Under the pieces are notes generated by a model that was not told the origin of the DNA, made no database searches, and was given only the letters and a program-made list of their open reading frames with translations. Below are positions 22,556 to 36,200 of a stretch of DNA of 49,292 nucleotides, in pieces. The stretch comes from Conidiobolus incongruus B7586 (taxonomy: Eukaryota > Entomophthoromycota > Entomophthoromycetes > Entomophthorales > Conidiobolaceae). A program made the translations under genes and the position numbers. The stretch spans positions 1 through 49,292 of the forward strand of contig JNEM01008690.1 in NCBI GenBank assembly GCA_000697335.1. The letters run 5' to 3'. Position 1 is the first letter of the stretch; each line of letters starts with the position of its first letter.

Positions 22556-23614
22556 ATGGCTTATGAATTTCCCACTCATAGATTGGTTAGTGAATTACAA
22601 GGTGTTAATAATAACAATGATTGTTGAATCAAATTTTTTAATATTAAGTTTTAGATAAAACCAAAATTCCTCTGATTTTAATCGCTTGTGGCTCATTCTC
22701 CCCAATTACTTACCTCCATTTGAGAATGTTCGGTAAATTTTATCGCCCCTTAAACCCATTTTTTGTTATTGACAGTTGTTTAGAAATGGCTCGAGATATT
22801 ATTAAGGAGCAGGGCACTTACGAAATTGTTGGAGGTTACTTCTCGCCAGTGTCAGATCAGTATAAGAAGGAGGGCTTAGCACCATCAGTTCATAGGGTCA
22901 AAATGTGTCAATTGGCCGTTGGCACCACTTCTGACTGGCTCATGGTCGACAATTGGGAGAGTTTGCAGCCTGGGTACCAGAGAACCCTCGTCGTTTTAGA
23001 TCACTTTAACGAGGAGATCAACGTTAAGAGAGGTGGTATCGAAACTGAGGATGGTACACAATATTAAAGTAATACTCGTTATTGTATTTGTTAATTTTTG
23101 TTTAGGTAAAAAAATCAATGCTAAAATAGTATTGTTAGCTGGTGGTGATCTTATAGAATCTTTCAATATTCCCGGTGTTTGGTCCCCTAAAGATGTATGT
23201 TTAATACATTTATCGTATATTATAATTTATATATATTAATATTTTACAATATAGTTGGACAGAATTTTATCAGACTACGGGTGTGTAGTCGTAGAAAGAA
23301 CCGGTGTTGACGTTTATGGAACTCTCTTGCAAAATGATGCCTTGTTCAAGCATAGAGTAACATTTTACATTTAGAAAATGAAAAATTTTTATAATTAATC
23401 CCAATTCTTAGAAAAATGTTACAGTTGTCAAACAATTAATTCATAATGATATAAGTTCAACTAAAATAAGGTAACTAATATAAATTAACATTTATTAAAT
23501 TCATTAATAATATTATTATTTAGACTATTTATCAAGAGGAATATGTCTATTAAGTACCTTCTACCCAACCACGTTATCGACTATATAGCTGCGAATAATT
23601 TATACAAGGACTAA
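22556..23614 (+). CDS. Nicotinamide/nicotinate mononucleotide adenylyltransferase (NMNAT)
   Basis: Seven exons (22556-22601, 22655-22732, 22784-23053, 23106-23194, 23255-23356, 23412-23470, 23524-23614) join to 244 residues. The enzyme joins ATP and NMN or NaMN to make NAD or deamido-NAD, the common last step of NAD synthesis. The nucleotidyltransferase motif GSFSPITYLHLRMFEMARD (from residue 28) and the ATP-binding ISSTKIR near the C-terminus are both intact; GGYFSPVSDQYKKEGLAP, WESLQPGYQRT, LLAGGDLIESF and IPGVWSPKD are family blocks. An ORF scan reads through intron 2 (22733-22783) because it lacks a stop in that frame; splicing from MFG to the acceptor at 22783 restores the conserved MFEMARD. 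It stands alone between two gene-poor regions. Confidence 0.94.
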
Positions 23615-26600
23615 CCTATTTAAATTTATTTAATATTTTTTGTTTGTTGATAGATTCAATTAATGTTATATAAAAACTGGGTCAATTCTATTGATTGGCA
23701 AAAAAACTGATATGAATACTAGTTTATAATTATTTTGATTGTATAGCTTAGATATATGCGATATCTTTTAATCAGTTAGTATTCAAATACTCAATATGTA
23801 TTATTAACATAGACTTTATATTTAAATTAATCTTAAATGTGAATTTTAATTAATAAAATCAGTAGATGTCAATATTAAAATATTATATATCTTAATAATT
23901 TTTTATTGCTTAACATATTTCAATTGTAAATTTGACTATTCGAATTTATTAGATATTTTGGATGAATATCACAAATACATATATTGACTATATTATATCC
24001 AATGTATTTGATCCTTTGAATTAATTCTTTACCAAGTTATTCATTTCTTGAATTTACCCAAAATACATATTAGAAGTTAAACATTGAGAACTTATTAGGA
24101 AATCAAATTTAAATTGGAATAATTACATTAGGTTAATATTTAAATATCATTTAATGTTAATTATATATATTAATAAGTAAAAATATTTTTATAATATGTT
24201 ATTTCATATTTTGAACTAAAATGTTACTTTCCAATTGATTATATTTAACAGCCTATATTCATCAGAAATAGCATATTCTCTCATTTGAAACTTTTCAATG
24301 AATATGACTGGAAAAAATAAAATATTTACCCATTTTACGTGATATATGCAGAACAATTCATAAAAGTAATTAATTCTCGGGTATTATCAACTCATGAAAA
24401 CTTGTAGCCATCAAACTAGATATATGTGAGAAATTATAAATTTAAAAAATTTATATACATGGGTAATAAAAAATATAAATATGACTTCTATCAGATTAAT
24501 TCTATGAAACTTTGACTAATATAAAACAATTAAGATCCAGATGACCTTTAAAAGTGGATAATATATAAAATATATTATTAATCTTAAATATTATCAATAC
24601 CTATATTAATCATTTTATAAATTTTATAATTTAAGGATTATAAGTTATATTAATAAAAAAAAATATTTTCTATTATTAACTTGTATATAATTAGAATTAT
24701 TCTTTTTATCCGATTTAACATTTAAAAAGATAATAGTTGAGAAATTTTTTAATAATTTTATTAAAAAATAGTGTAATTGAGATAATTTTGCATTTAAAAA
24801 GGTTATATAAGTTATAAATTTGTTCAAACTATTACCTATTGAAGGAAATATATAAAGAGTTTAAAATTCAATAATTTATGAGTTTGGTGTAATTATAAAA
24901 TGATTATATTACTCATATTTAATAGTTTTACAGCTTCTTAAAGATATTAACCAATTTTAAATTTAATGAATCGTGATTTTGAATTATATTGGTAATGGAA
25001 TTGAATTATAATCAAACTGGTTTAGGAGGATTAATTTATTCATATTTGAAAAAGGTTAGTGGAATATTATTTAAAATGATAAAAAAACTAACATGATTTT
25101 ACCGAATGTGTTGATATGTTTGGGTCAATATTAAAGTAATGTTTGAATAAAAGTAATAGTATATATTATATTAAGGAGCCAATATGGTAAATTAATGTTG
25201 AAATATAGTTAAAATTATATTCATCAATCATATTCTAAATGACAAAATATATCTGATCAATTTTAATTTATTATCAAATCCATTCATTCCTTTGTAAATT
25301 TTCACATTATGAAGTATGCTATCATAAAACAATATCATTTAATAATATATAATAATGTTGTATATATTATTCGTTCGAAACATACTAATTTGCCAAACTA
25401 TTTTACTAAAATTTAATATTTTAAAATACCATTCGATTAATAGCTTTAAAATGATTTAGTAAAAATTTTATCAATTAAATGGATGATACTTTATATATTT
25501 CACATTTATAATTTAGTTGAAATTTTTAAATATTAAAAAAAGATATAAAGTATATTCATAATCAATGTACGATCTAGCAAGTGTATATCATTCCATCATA
25601 TTTACGTCATAAAAACCATATCTAGTATTGTGTCTGTATTGCGTTATTTTTAATTATATGGATGAATTATTTTACGAATATATACATTTTAGCCTTTATT
25701 GAAAATCATAATTTGATAAAATTATCGGTTTTATTTTATATTTAATTTAATTATATAAGTAATAAAAGAATATAGATATCTTAATATGTATAACTTTAAT
25801 AATATCTAGAAATATAGTTCTAATGTCACATTAATGAAAATTTTCTGAAAATCGAACAATTAAGCCAAGAATAGATTTAAATAAAAATGCATTCAAAGGT
25901 TGTCCCATATTTCATTATTATAACTATTTCTAACTGAAATTAAAGGTAGTACTTTTGAGATTGTTATTCATATATGTTTCAGAAAATATAAAGTTAAAAA
26001 TTATTAATTTCATTGTATAAGTACCGATGAAAGATTTTTTAGGAATAGTATTTTGTTTATTTTTAAATATTTTTAATTGGTTTCATTAAAATCAAAATAA
26101 AATAAATCTGAGTTAATATTATTTGGTCATTACCAAATATGGTAATATTGAATAATTCAATCAAAATTTTGAAAAGTTATTAAGACTCACTCTTTGTTTT
26201 GATATTATAATATGAATAATAATAATTTAAAAACGAATATAGGAATAAAATATATCGTTGCTATAATTGGATAATAAAGTATTATATTGTATTGAAATAT
26301 CCACTGGACCTGTATATTTTTAATTTAACAAAATTCAAATTCGTATGTCATTTGATATTAAAAATATTAAAAATAATATGATATTGAGATATATTAAAAA
26401 TTTTAGTTTTTTTATGGTATCTATAATCCTTGGATATACTAATAATTTTTTAAAAATTTAAATATGATCATAGTTGATATTATATATATTTGAAGTTTGG
26501 TTAAATAATTGATTTTTTCTAAACTCGAATATTGACTAAATAATTTGGTTTTGGTAAGGGATGAAAATGAATGTAAATTCTTTAAATCTAGATCTACAAT

Positions 26601-27272
26601 GTTCTTACTAAACATAATCTTTATCATTTTTGAACTACTTTGACAAATAACAAGAATTAGTACAATATATAAATCATCATAAATAACAAGGAAACCTTCA
26701 AGTTCTTTAGTTTTTGATTAAAGATTCGATTTAGATTTCGCACATGATTTCATTAAAGTTTACTATCCTCCTTTTTAGATAGTCATTAATTATGCAGGTA
26801 TCCGTAATTTTAGTGAGAGGAATGACGCATCACTATTGATTAGATGGTTTATCATTCAATAGAACATATCAATTATCTTTTAGAGATATACCCTTTAAGG
26901 TCAAGTGATCAAATAATTTTAAGTGTGGAGCTTGAAAGCCAATCAAAACAGCAAAAAATGAGGCATTGCCTATTAAGGAAAAACAGAATTTGTCAAATTA
27001 TTCATTAATATGAGTTTGAATGAGATTACTCATTTTACATTTTTTTTTATAATTTCACTAATAATAATTCAACACTTGGAATCTATCATTACTAAAGTAT
27101 TGAGTCTTTCAAACGATTCAACTTTTTTATACTCAATTCAATCTTTTCTCTTTATTAAAAAAATAGATTGATATATTATAAAAATTTTTATATTTCTTTA
27201 TTTAAAGAATCTATCTTATTTCACCCACATATATAAAACCCTTTCTCGTTATATTGGTCTGTTTTAAACAAG
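23615..27272. other. AT-rich gene-poor spacer
   Basis: 3.7 kb with no supported gene. Open frames such as 24827-24645 and 26627-26439 (minus) are AT-driven and not convincing. At about 26750-26990 the DNA is somewhat G+C-richer; on the minus strand it contains TTGATTGGCTTTCA, close to a word in the repeat copy at 47949-48201, so it may be an old copy of that repeat. Confidence 0.3.
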
Positions 27273-28737
27273 ATGGGATCAAAGCGACCCAATTTAAAAC
27301 TATCTAAAGGTGATTTGAAGCTAAATAGCTCCTTTGCCCAAGCTCAATCTCAATTCTCAACATTTTCTAAATTTGTGTAATTTACTATTATTTAATATAA
27401 CTTGAGTTTATTTTATATTAATCTATTAATTTAGTGATCCTTCTGGTAAATTAAATTTCAATGGCAAAGCAGTTTTACATTCCGATGGCGTTGATTTTAG
27501 CAATGGAAATAGCTATAAAATCAATATGAACGAACTACAAGTACTTCAAACTTTGGGCAAAGGCCAATATGGCGTCGTACAAAAAGTGTTCCATCAACCT
27601 ACTAATGTTACAATGGCAATGAAGGTATTATTTTAAATTTATAAAAGAAAATTCTTTCAGTATCTCAAACATCAACTTGATTTTCTTTAGGAAATTAGAC
27701 TTGAACTCGACCAAGCTAAACTTAACCAAATTATTATGGAATTAGATGTACTCCATAAATCACATAATCCATATATTGTAGAATTTTATGGCGCTTTCTT
27801 TATTGAATCTTGTGTTTATTATTGTATGGAATATATGGATGGTGGTTCTCTCGATTTAGTCTGTTGGAAAGGAACCCCTGAAGATGTATTATCTTATATT
27901 GCTCGATCGGTATTATTTAATTTCTTTAAAATGTGTATATCAATGTATAACTGAAGTATTTCATACATTAGATTGTTGAAGGGCTCCGTTTCTTAAAAGA
28001 TGAACTTAGCATTATCCATAGAGGTATAATTTTGAATTTAGTTTATTTTTAGATACAATTAACACTAGATTAGATGTTAAACCAACCAATATTCTAATCA
28101 ATACTAAGGGAGAAGTTAAACTTTGTGATTTTGGTGTCTCTGGACAGCTGGTTATGTCCATGGCTAAAACACATATTGGTTGTCAAAGTTACATGGCTGT
28201 AAATTTAATATTATATTCTTTTTATATATATTTTTTTAACCTTAGCTTCTTTAGCCTGAAAGAATTACACACTCTTCATCTAGTTACACTGTTCAATCTG
28301 ATGTATTTTCTCTTGGTCTTTCAATTCTGGAAATTGCTACAGGGAAATACCCATATAGCTCAGATAAATTTGATTCCGTTTTTGTCATCTTAAATGAAAT
28401 TGTTATGGGTGAAGCCCCTAAATTACCTGATACTTATTCTGATATTGCTCAAGATTTTGTTGCTCAATGGTAAATACTTATATTATATTTTTATTAGCAT
28501 TATATATTAATCTAAACAATTTAGTCTCCAAAAATCTCCTGAAAAGAGGCCAACATATGCTGAATTATTGGTAACATCAAATATCTTTATAGTGTAAAAG
28601 CTCTGTCTAACCTTTTCAATTAGGAACACCCATTCTTATCTCAACCTTCCGCTAAAGGAGTTGGTATTGATATGAAATCATGGGTAAATGAGGCACTTAA
28701 AGATCCCAAACCTATTTCCCCCTATCCATCCAATTAA
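27273..28737 (+). CDS. MAP kinase kinase, Pbs2/Wis1 type
   Basis: Eight exons (27273-27376, 27435-27624, 27691-27909, 27972-28023, 28074-28198, 28255-28469, 28525-28570, 28624-28737) join to 354 residues. It is closest to the MAPKK of the fungal HOG/stress pathway: [18 protein letters not shown] and [11 protein letters not shown] are Pbs2-like. Kinase parts are the Gly loop GKGQYG, Lys98 in AMKEIRLELD, catalytic HRDVKPTN (187-194), DFG at 207-209 and the activation loop SMAKT (phosphosites Ser217 and Thr221 by family analogy), then [29 protein letters not shown] and [20 protein letters not shown] complete the C-lobe. The protein has only about 65 residues before the kinase domain, whereas yeast Pbs2 (668 aa) has a long N-terminus with scaffold-binding sites. 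No first exon further upstream was found. Confidence 0.9.
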
Positions 28738-31229
28738 AATGTTTTCCCCACAGTCAAAAAATTTGAATTTAGACTCTTTATTAATACTTAGAGTCTTGTT
28801 AGTTCTTTCTGATTATTTAATAATCTAATCAATATACACTTTGCCTCTTAATTCCATATTTTTTAATTTTATTTTATTTTATTTTATTTTATCTATTATA
28901 CATTGTTTATTCATATGAGTTGATACCGTTTATCACACATTCCAAAATTTAATATTATATTTTTTATTATGTATAGTTGATATACTTAAATCTATAATTC
29001 CTTTTCTCTATAGAATATTTCCATTAGATATGCTTATTCAACTATTTTTGATGATAATCTTCAATATTTTCGCAGTAACAATATTAAATAGAAATATTAG
29101 AATATTCTATTAATTATTCCATATGTATGGTTATATTTAGAAGAATATTAATAATACAAATTTTTTTATCCATTTTTATTTTTATAAAAGTTCTCAATAT
29201 TTTTAATTCGAATGAAGAATATTTTTAGAAATTTTACTTTAGATAAAAATTTTAATCTGAAATTGAATCGAATATTATCCAATAATAATACTTATGAATC
29301 CTTATAGACTAATTAGGTAATTTCCGAACTAATTTAATCGTTTGTTTTGAAATTTAATCATATCTAACCCTACTTGTTTGTTATATTATATATTAGCTTT
29401 ATAAATATATAATATATGGTAATTATTTATATTTTAAACAAACATTAGTATTATTGATACCTGAAAAATTACTAAACAATTGAAAGCTAAAATATTTCAA
29501 CTAACATTTGAAAATTGAATCCATGAAAAAATAAATTTATAATTAATAATTTACAATAATTGGATATTTGATAATTAGGATGGAGAGCATTAATATAGTT
29601 CACCATTATACTGATGCATTAATCAAGTTAGGTCTAAAAATTTAATTTTCCTATATTTTTATCAAATTGTTGATATTATTTATTCCATTTGGAAACTGAT
29701 TATTAATATTTTGTTGAGATCTTCATAACTATTGATTGGACTTTGTTTTAATGAATCAGATATTTTATCAAATGATTAGAAGAATATATTGAGTATAATT
29801 GATATTATAAATTATTTTACAAGGAGATACTATCTTAATATTAATGTTTTGTATGATTTGAAATCACAGCTAAAATGAATAGTTAACTTATTTACAATCA
29901 TTTATTCTCTTAATATAAGTTATATACTTCATTACCATATTTTAATTTAAAATGAGAATTTATTCATTTAATACAATCCTGTAATATCTTTATTTACCCA
30001 ATTCTTGTTTTAAATATTATAATAAATCCTTTTTAATACAGAACTTGGATATAAATTCATAATATTTTACTTAAATTAAATGAATTAAAAAACGTATCTA
30101 TTTTTCTATTCTCTAAAAGTTGCTGTAAATCTTGATAAGATCAACGCATAGATCAACTCCAAAAACTATTTATTATCCCCACATAATATTTTGCAATTTT
30201 CAAATCTTAAATCCTCAAACTAGAATCATGGATTTCGGGTAATTTTTATATTGATACCAGCATCTCTAAAAAATAAATATGGTAATACTTAATATGAAAA
30301 TATTGAACTAGATCATTACAAATGAAACTGATAATACATTTTTGTTTGAATGTTACTTATATCTACATTTCGTAAAACTGCTCAAGATCTACAAAGAGTA
30401 AAGCTATTCAAATTTTAAAATTATATGGATGGTCAGCATTTTTAAAAGAAAAACATATGGTTATCTAATATATGCTCTATTTGATATATGAATTAATTTC
30501 TTTGATACTCCAAGTATAGTCTTGGGTTATAAATAATCATTTTATAAATTTTTGCATATTTCTTCAATACATTTTATATTTAAATTATTTATTTCCTATC
30601 ATTCAATAAAATTAACTTAAATTAGACAGGATATAATTAGAAAATAATATAATATAATACATTATTAACATTAAATTCATAATATAATCATTACAATGAG
30701 AATTATAATAGATACTTAAATCAAACATTTGAATCGTATCCTTTAATAAAATTTTATCAAAAAATTACCATTAATTATTTAATTTATTATTTTAAAACTT
30801 GAAAAAATTATTCAAATCTAATGAATAATTATCTATTTTTTTGATCTTTAGTAAATTAAAAAATATATTAAAATCACATTTTTAGTTTAATTATATAATT
30901 ATATTATATATACTAAAATCCATATTTGGTTTACTTAATCAAAATACAAAATATATATTTTACCATGTAAATAAAATTTAAATAATAACTGGAGTAATTA
31001 TCACTAAACAAAATTTATTAATTTATTTTTTTATATCATTGTAATTAGTTAATTTTATATTCTCTTAAATAATCTTTTATTAAAAATGAAAGCAAAATAT
31101 TGTTTTAATGGAATTTTTTTAAATTAATTATTATTACATAATATTTTATTTAATAACAAATTATAATTATTAAATGAAATTAAAATAATATGTAATTTTC
31201 TTATTTAGTTTTTAAATATAGTTTTATTA
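28738..31229. other. AT-rich gene-poor spacer
   Basis: No gene recognised. A (ATTTT)5 microsatellite lies at 28866-28892, just past the MAPKK gene. From about 30990 the sequence becomes almost pure A/T and contains a module (around 31030-31200) that resembles 31865-32100. Confidence 0.35.
28866..28892. repeat. (ATTTT)5 microsatellite
   Basis: Five ATTTT units about 130 bp past the MAPKK stop codon. Confidence 0.85.
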
Positions 31230-31865
31230 ATAATAAGTAATAAATTTTTTAATTTCTGATCCTTTAAACATATTATACATTTTGAAAGATTATATATATA
31301 TATAATATATATAGGAAAATAAATATTTTTAAACTATATATATATATTCAATTTTAATTATTTTTTATTAAAATATTTTGATTTTAAAATTTAAACTTAA
31401 ATTTAATTATATTTAAAATTGATAATAATTATCAAAAGGTTTTTATTTTTATATTTTTAAAATTTAACTTAAAACTTTTTAAAATTATTGAAAATTTATA
31501 AACAATTTATAAAGATGATATTTTATTTAAAACTACTATATATCATTAGATTTGTGATTTTAAAGATAAAAGGGACATTATTTAAAATTTACTAAAATTT
31601 AAAAAATTAATTTCTATTGTTATTTTTTTACTTATTAATAAAGTAAAAAAATATATTAAGAAACCTCTTTTTATTTTTATTCAAGAATTATTAAAACAAT
31701 TTAATATTAATTATATAAGTATATTATATATAATTAAGTTTAAATTTAATTTAATTAATAAGAATATAAAATATTTATTTTATAATTTAACAAAAGCTTA
31801 AAAAAATTAAAGTAATTATAGTTAAATTAAACTTATTAAGGTATAATTAAAAACAAAGGTTTTTA
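31230..31865. repeat. AT-rich dispersed repeat, copy 1
   Basis: This stretch aligns along its whole length, with a few small gaps, to 48640-49292. Shared landmarks in order are TTTCTGATC, TTTTTTATTAAAATATTTT, ATTATCAAAAGG, TTATAAAGATGAT, AAAATTTACTAAAAT, TTTAATATTAATTATATAAG and TTAACAAAAGCTTAAAA. Most differences are C/T or G/A, with the other copy keeping more C and G. No open frame of any size and no terminal inverted repeats were seen, so the class is unknown. Confidence 0.75.
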
Positions 31866-32845
31866 CAACAGATACTTATAATTAATAAGTTTTAAATTCT
31901 TCTATATAATCTTTTAATTAAAAATAAAACAAGATGTTAAGTTAAATTAATCTTTTTTATAAATTCTAATGAATAAATATTTTAAATATAAGCAAATATT
32001 AATTATTGTAATAGATTATAATAATAAATAATTTTTTTTATTTAATACCCAAAGAGAAATTAATTAATAGTAAATTATATATTATTTTTTTAAATAAAAT
32101 AATTTTTAAATGGTTTTCTTAATATAAATTAAAGATACTTATTATTTTACATGATAATCATAAAATATATAAAATTAAAACTCTAAAAGATTTTTTATAT
32201 AAAAAAAACTAAAGCAAATTACCACATCTAATATATTTATTTGATTATAACCTATGTAATTATAATTGTTTTAGATAGTTAAAAAATTAGCTTATAAGAA
32301 AAAAATTCTTGTAAATAAATTAAATTAGTTTATAAAATATTAAATTTTAGTTTTTAATAAAAAGAATTATTTTTTAAATATTAGAAGCTTATTAAAAATA
32401 TAAAAAAAGTTATTAATAATAAAAAAAGCTATTAATTTTATATTATTTATTTATTTATTTATTTAATATTAATTTCAAAATTATACCATTATTTAATTTC
32501 TATATTAATAATAACTATTATTTGATATTATTATTGAAATTAAAAATACTTATTATTTGTTATAATAATTATAAGATTTTCTTAAAAAAATAAATAGCAG
32601 AAATTATTATATTTAATAAAAATATTAATAAATTATAACTTAAGTAATTATAATTACTTTGGGTGATTAATAAATATACTTATAAAAAAGAAAATTTTTG
32701 CAAATAAATTTAATTATAATATAAAAAATTGATATTTAAGTGTTATAAATTTTCCAAATATATCAAAAGGTTATTAAAAATAAAAAATAATATTAATTTA
32801 ATTTAATTTTACTCTTATAAATCATATATTAAAAATTATATGAAA
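31866..32845. repeat. Degenerate modular AT-rich repeats
   Basis: Two patterns recur inside this block. 31865-32100 resembles 31030-31200 (shared ATAATCTTTT...ATTAAAAAT). 32130-32480 resembles 32530-32840 (shared GTAATTATAATT and AAATAAATT blocks in the same order). An (ATTT)5 run sits at 32445-32464. Base composition is nearly all A/T, so chance similarity inflates these matches; no coding sequence is seen. Confidence 0.45.
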
Positions 32846-33262
32846 AATTAATTTTAAAATTATATTATTGAATTAAATTATTTACATAATATTATAATTA
32901 ACACATTTATATCTTAAATAAAACATATTTTGAATAATAAATTATTATTTAATTATATTATTGAATTATTTCAAAAATTGAAAATTCATATACATTAATC
33001 AATAGTCAATAATCATTTCTTCAAAACAACCAAAAAATTTAAAAATATTATCAAAATATATTATCTTAATACTTGATTAATACTAAATAGCTTATTTATT
33101 CTATATATATATTGTAATACATAAAACTAAATTCAATGAATATTGTAACAATTTTATTAGAGCAAGATAAAGAAAAATGGTAGAGAATACAAGAGAATTT
33201 AAACTTATCAAATGGGTTGAATAATTTTGATTAATGAATCTTACAGTGGTGATAATTATAAC
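32846..33262. other. AT-rich spacer downstream of PDS5
   Basis: No gene recognised; contains the PDS5 3' flank. Confidence 0.35.
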
Positions 33263-36200
33263 CTAATCCGAATCAACCTCCACATATTTCATAGGAGAGT
33301 GGGATGTGGTTTTGGATTTGCGAGCTGATGGCCTAAATTAAAGATTAATAATCGACGAAATAATGATTATATGTTAAATGAACTTACGATTTAGCATCCG
33401 AATCGTGTGGAAGGGACCTCTTACCAGCCCTAGGCGACTTGGGCGATTTGGGAGATCTTGGCGATCTTGGAGATTTCGGAGACCTTGGAGAACGAGGCGA
33501 GCGGGGGGATTTGGGTGCCAAACTAAAATCACCTGGGAATTCCTTGGGATCTAGTGGGGGTGCCATGACACGCGTCTGGTCAGTTGGGAAGAACTCTTGG
33601 GGTAAGAAACTATGGTTAGCAATTGTGGACATCTTGGCTGGATTGGTAAGATGTCTATACATGTCGGCAGGTAGAGAAATGGGTCCTGTGTAAGGCTGAA
33701 TGAGCCAGTGGGAAGTGAGTTTGAAATGTTTAATAGTATACTGCATCAAATCACTTAATGCGTAGATGCAGTCGGATCGTTCTGGACTGTTCAAATCGTA
33801 GGTGTTCTTCAATCTGGAAATACATTCAAAGATGTATGAAATATTATCAGGTGTGGCAATAATTTCTAGGAAGAATTCCAAATAGCGTTGAAACTGTAGT
33901 AAATCTTCACCATCTCTGGAGAAATCTGGATGATGGGCAAGAAGGTAAATGAGACGAGGTGTAGTGGATTCCAAGTGATGAGCGACACGGTTTTGAGCCT
34001 TATTCCTATCAAGTTGTCTCTTGAGAGCGACTGAAACGGTATCGCGCAATTCAATTTCAGGATCGTGAGCTGTTAAGAATAGAATGGAGGCATACTTGGG
34101 GTTGAGACTTTGAATGCTCAAGTATTTAATCAACTTCGTGACGAAGCCTTGACGTACTTCGAAAATTTCATCTTGCATAAAATAGGACAATTTGGTGAAT
34201 TGAAGGGGTGCAATATAGGATTGGAGATGCGATTTACATGCAAGTTTGACAATGGAGTTAATGGCAGCTAATCTCAAGTTGGCTCTGAATGATTTGGGCA
34301 TTTCATCAGTAAGAGCACCTTCTTTGTCTAAGATATCCCACAATAAATTCAAAACGGGTTTACAGAGAGCCACCTTAATGTCATCATCAGCAAATGACAA
34401 TGCTCTGTTCACCAAGACTTTCAAACCTAAGACCTTAGCTTCCAATTCAGAGTCAATTTGATCAAATTCTTCGTAGGAAGAAGAATCATAAGAACTTTTC
34501 AAATTCTTATATAAGAGATCACTCACTACAAACTTGACAAGCTGCTCATAAACATCTTCTAAATCATCGGGTGAATGGATAGCAATCTGTTGAAAAGCTT
34601 TGAGAGCTGAGTTTAAGTATTGAGAGCTGGGTTTCAAATTCTTGACAAGTTGTGAAACCAAATCAGGGACACAAATGAGGTAGTTGGAATTCAAACAAAG
34701 GATACAAGCAGCATATTTGGATTGTAAAACGGTACCCTTAAGACAGAGATCCTTCAATTTCTTAATGGATAAATCATCCAATTTAAGTTCTCTAGGATGA
34801 GATTTGACATGTTTGGCCAAAGCCTTAAGACGGTCAATTTGCTCGGACTTGAACAAGTCGATAGAGGAATCGATCAAGAAACTGGTGAGCAAATTTAAGT
34901 GAACATCAAACAGATTGGGGAACCAATTGGCCAATTGGTCCAATATTTTTTGGGCAGTGCTGGATTTCGTAGCGTCGGTTGCGTTCTTTTTAGATCTGGT
35001 GCTCTTTCCCGACTCGACGATTTCAAATAAAAATGGAAGAATGGTGTGATTGACTAATTTGAGCGAGACAGTATTGAGAATCATCTTGAAAGTATTAACC
35101 AACTCGGAATTCAACTGTTCAATTCGTTTCATTGCCTTTCCATAACAATCTACAATAGTATCATAATCAGAAGTAAAGCTAATAACCTTCAAAAAGAGTT
35201 CATTCAATCTCTTATCGGGAGATTGAGAATACTTTACCAAGTTACTATAATGTATAGTTGTATCATTATACTTTTCTACTAAGAGTTTAGCTGATCCAAG
35301 GATAGATTTCTCAATATCTTCAGTGGTATTGGTCTTAGAACTCCAAGCTCTTTGCTCATTAATATTGGTGATATACCTGTGGAAATGTTTAATAGCGATG
35401 GATTGTGTCTTCATCATGGAGTAGAATGCGGTGAGTCCTTTGTCATTCAAGTATGAGCATACGTTCAATATCCTTTGAGTACGATCCGATGCATTGCGAT
35501 CAGAAGAGAATACCTTCTCTCTCAAAACTTGAGCGGCGTGATAGTCACCATCATATACATAGAAAAGTCCTAAAATAGCATTGGGTAATTTGGAAAATTT
35601 GGAAATGGCTTGAGGATCTCCATAAACGATATCATGGTAAGCTTTATCATAGAGATCTGATAATGTGTTGAGAGCTGCAATTCTAGTCTCAAGCTAATCA
35701 AATAATAAGCATATAAACTAAAGTATATATTTATATAGTTACCTTTTTATCTTTGCAACGAAGAGATAAACCTTCAAGTAATTTGGGATCAACCAATTGT
35801 TTGACCAAGTCGTAGCCGATGAGCCCAATAACTTTACAAACGGCAGTTCTGACCTTGTCATCGGGATCTTGAACCTTGGTAATTAAACCCTCCTGAACTT
35901 GATTGAGGTCACTGCTATTATTCAAGAAAAATGTAATGCTCTGTTCAACCCAAGCAACTCTCACTTGGGAAGTTTTATCATTCATTCTTTGTAACCAAAT
36001 CTTCCACACAGCTCCATAAGTTGATGATAAGTGGCCAGGCTGGGAGAACATGTCACCCAAAGCTCTAGTGGCTAAAGTACGAAGTTCTGTATTATCATAA
36101 GATAACTCTTGTTCTAAGAGAGGAATGACATTGAGCAAGACACTGGGAGCAGCTCTATTAATATTAACAATAATACGGTGAGCAGTTTTGAGATCGATAC

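Noticed and set aside
22733-22783. In-frame coding between MFG and EMARD in NMNAT
   Set aside because: The segment is a stop-free intron in that frame; removing it restores the conserved MFEMARD motif.
30990-32845. Nuclear copy of mitochondrial DNA
   Set aside because: Composition would allow it, but no mitochondrial gene, tRNA or rRNA segment was recognised, and part of the block is a dispersed repeat.
33439-33693. 84-codon plus-strand frame rich in Gly-Asp-Leu
   Set aside because: It is the exact antisense of the Ser-Pro-Arg/Lys tract of PDS5; the periodic repeat keeps the opposite strand open.
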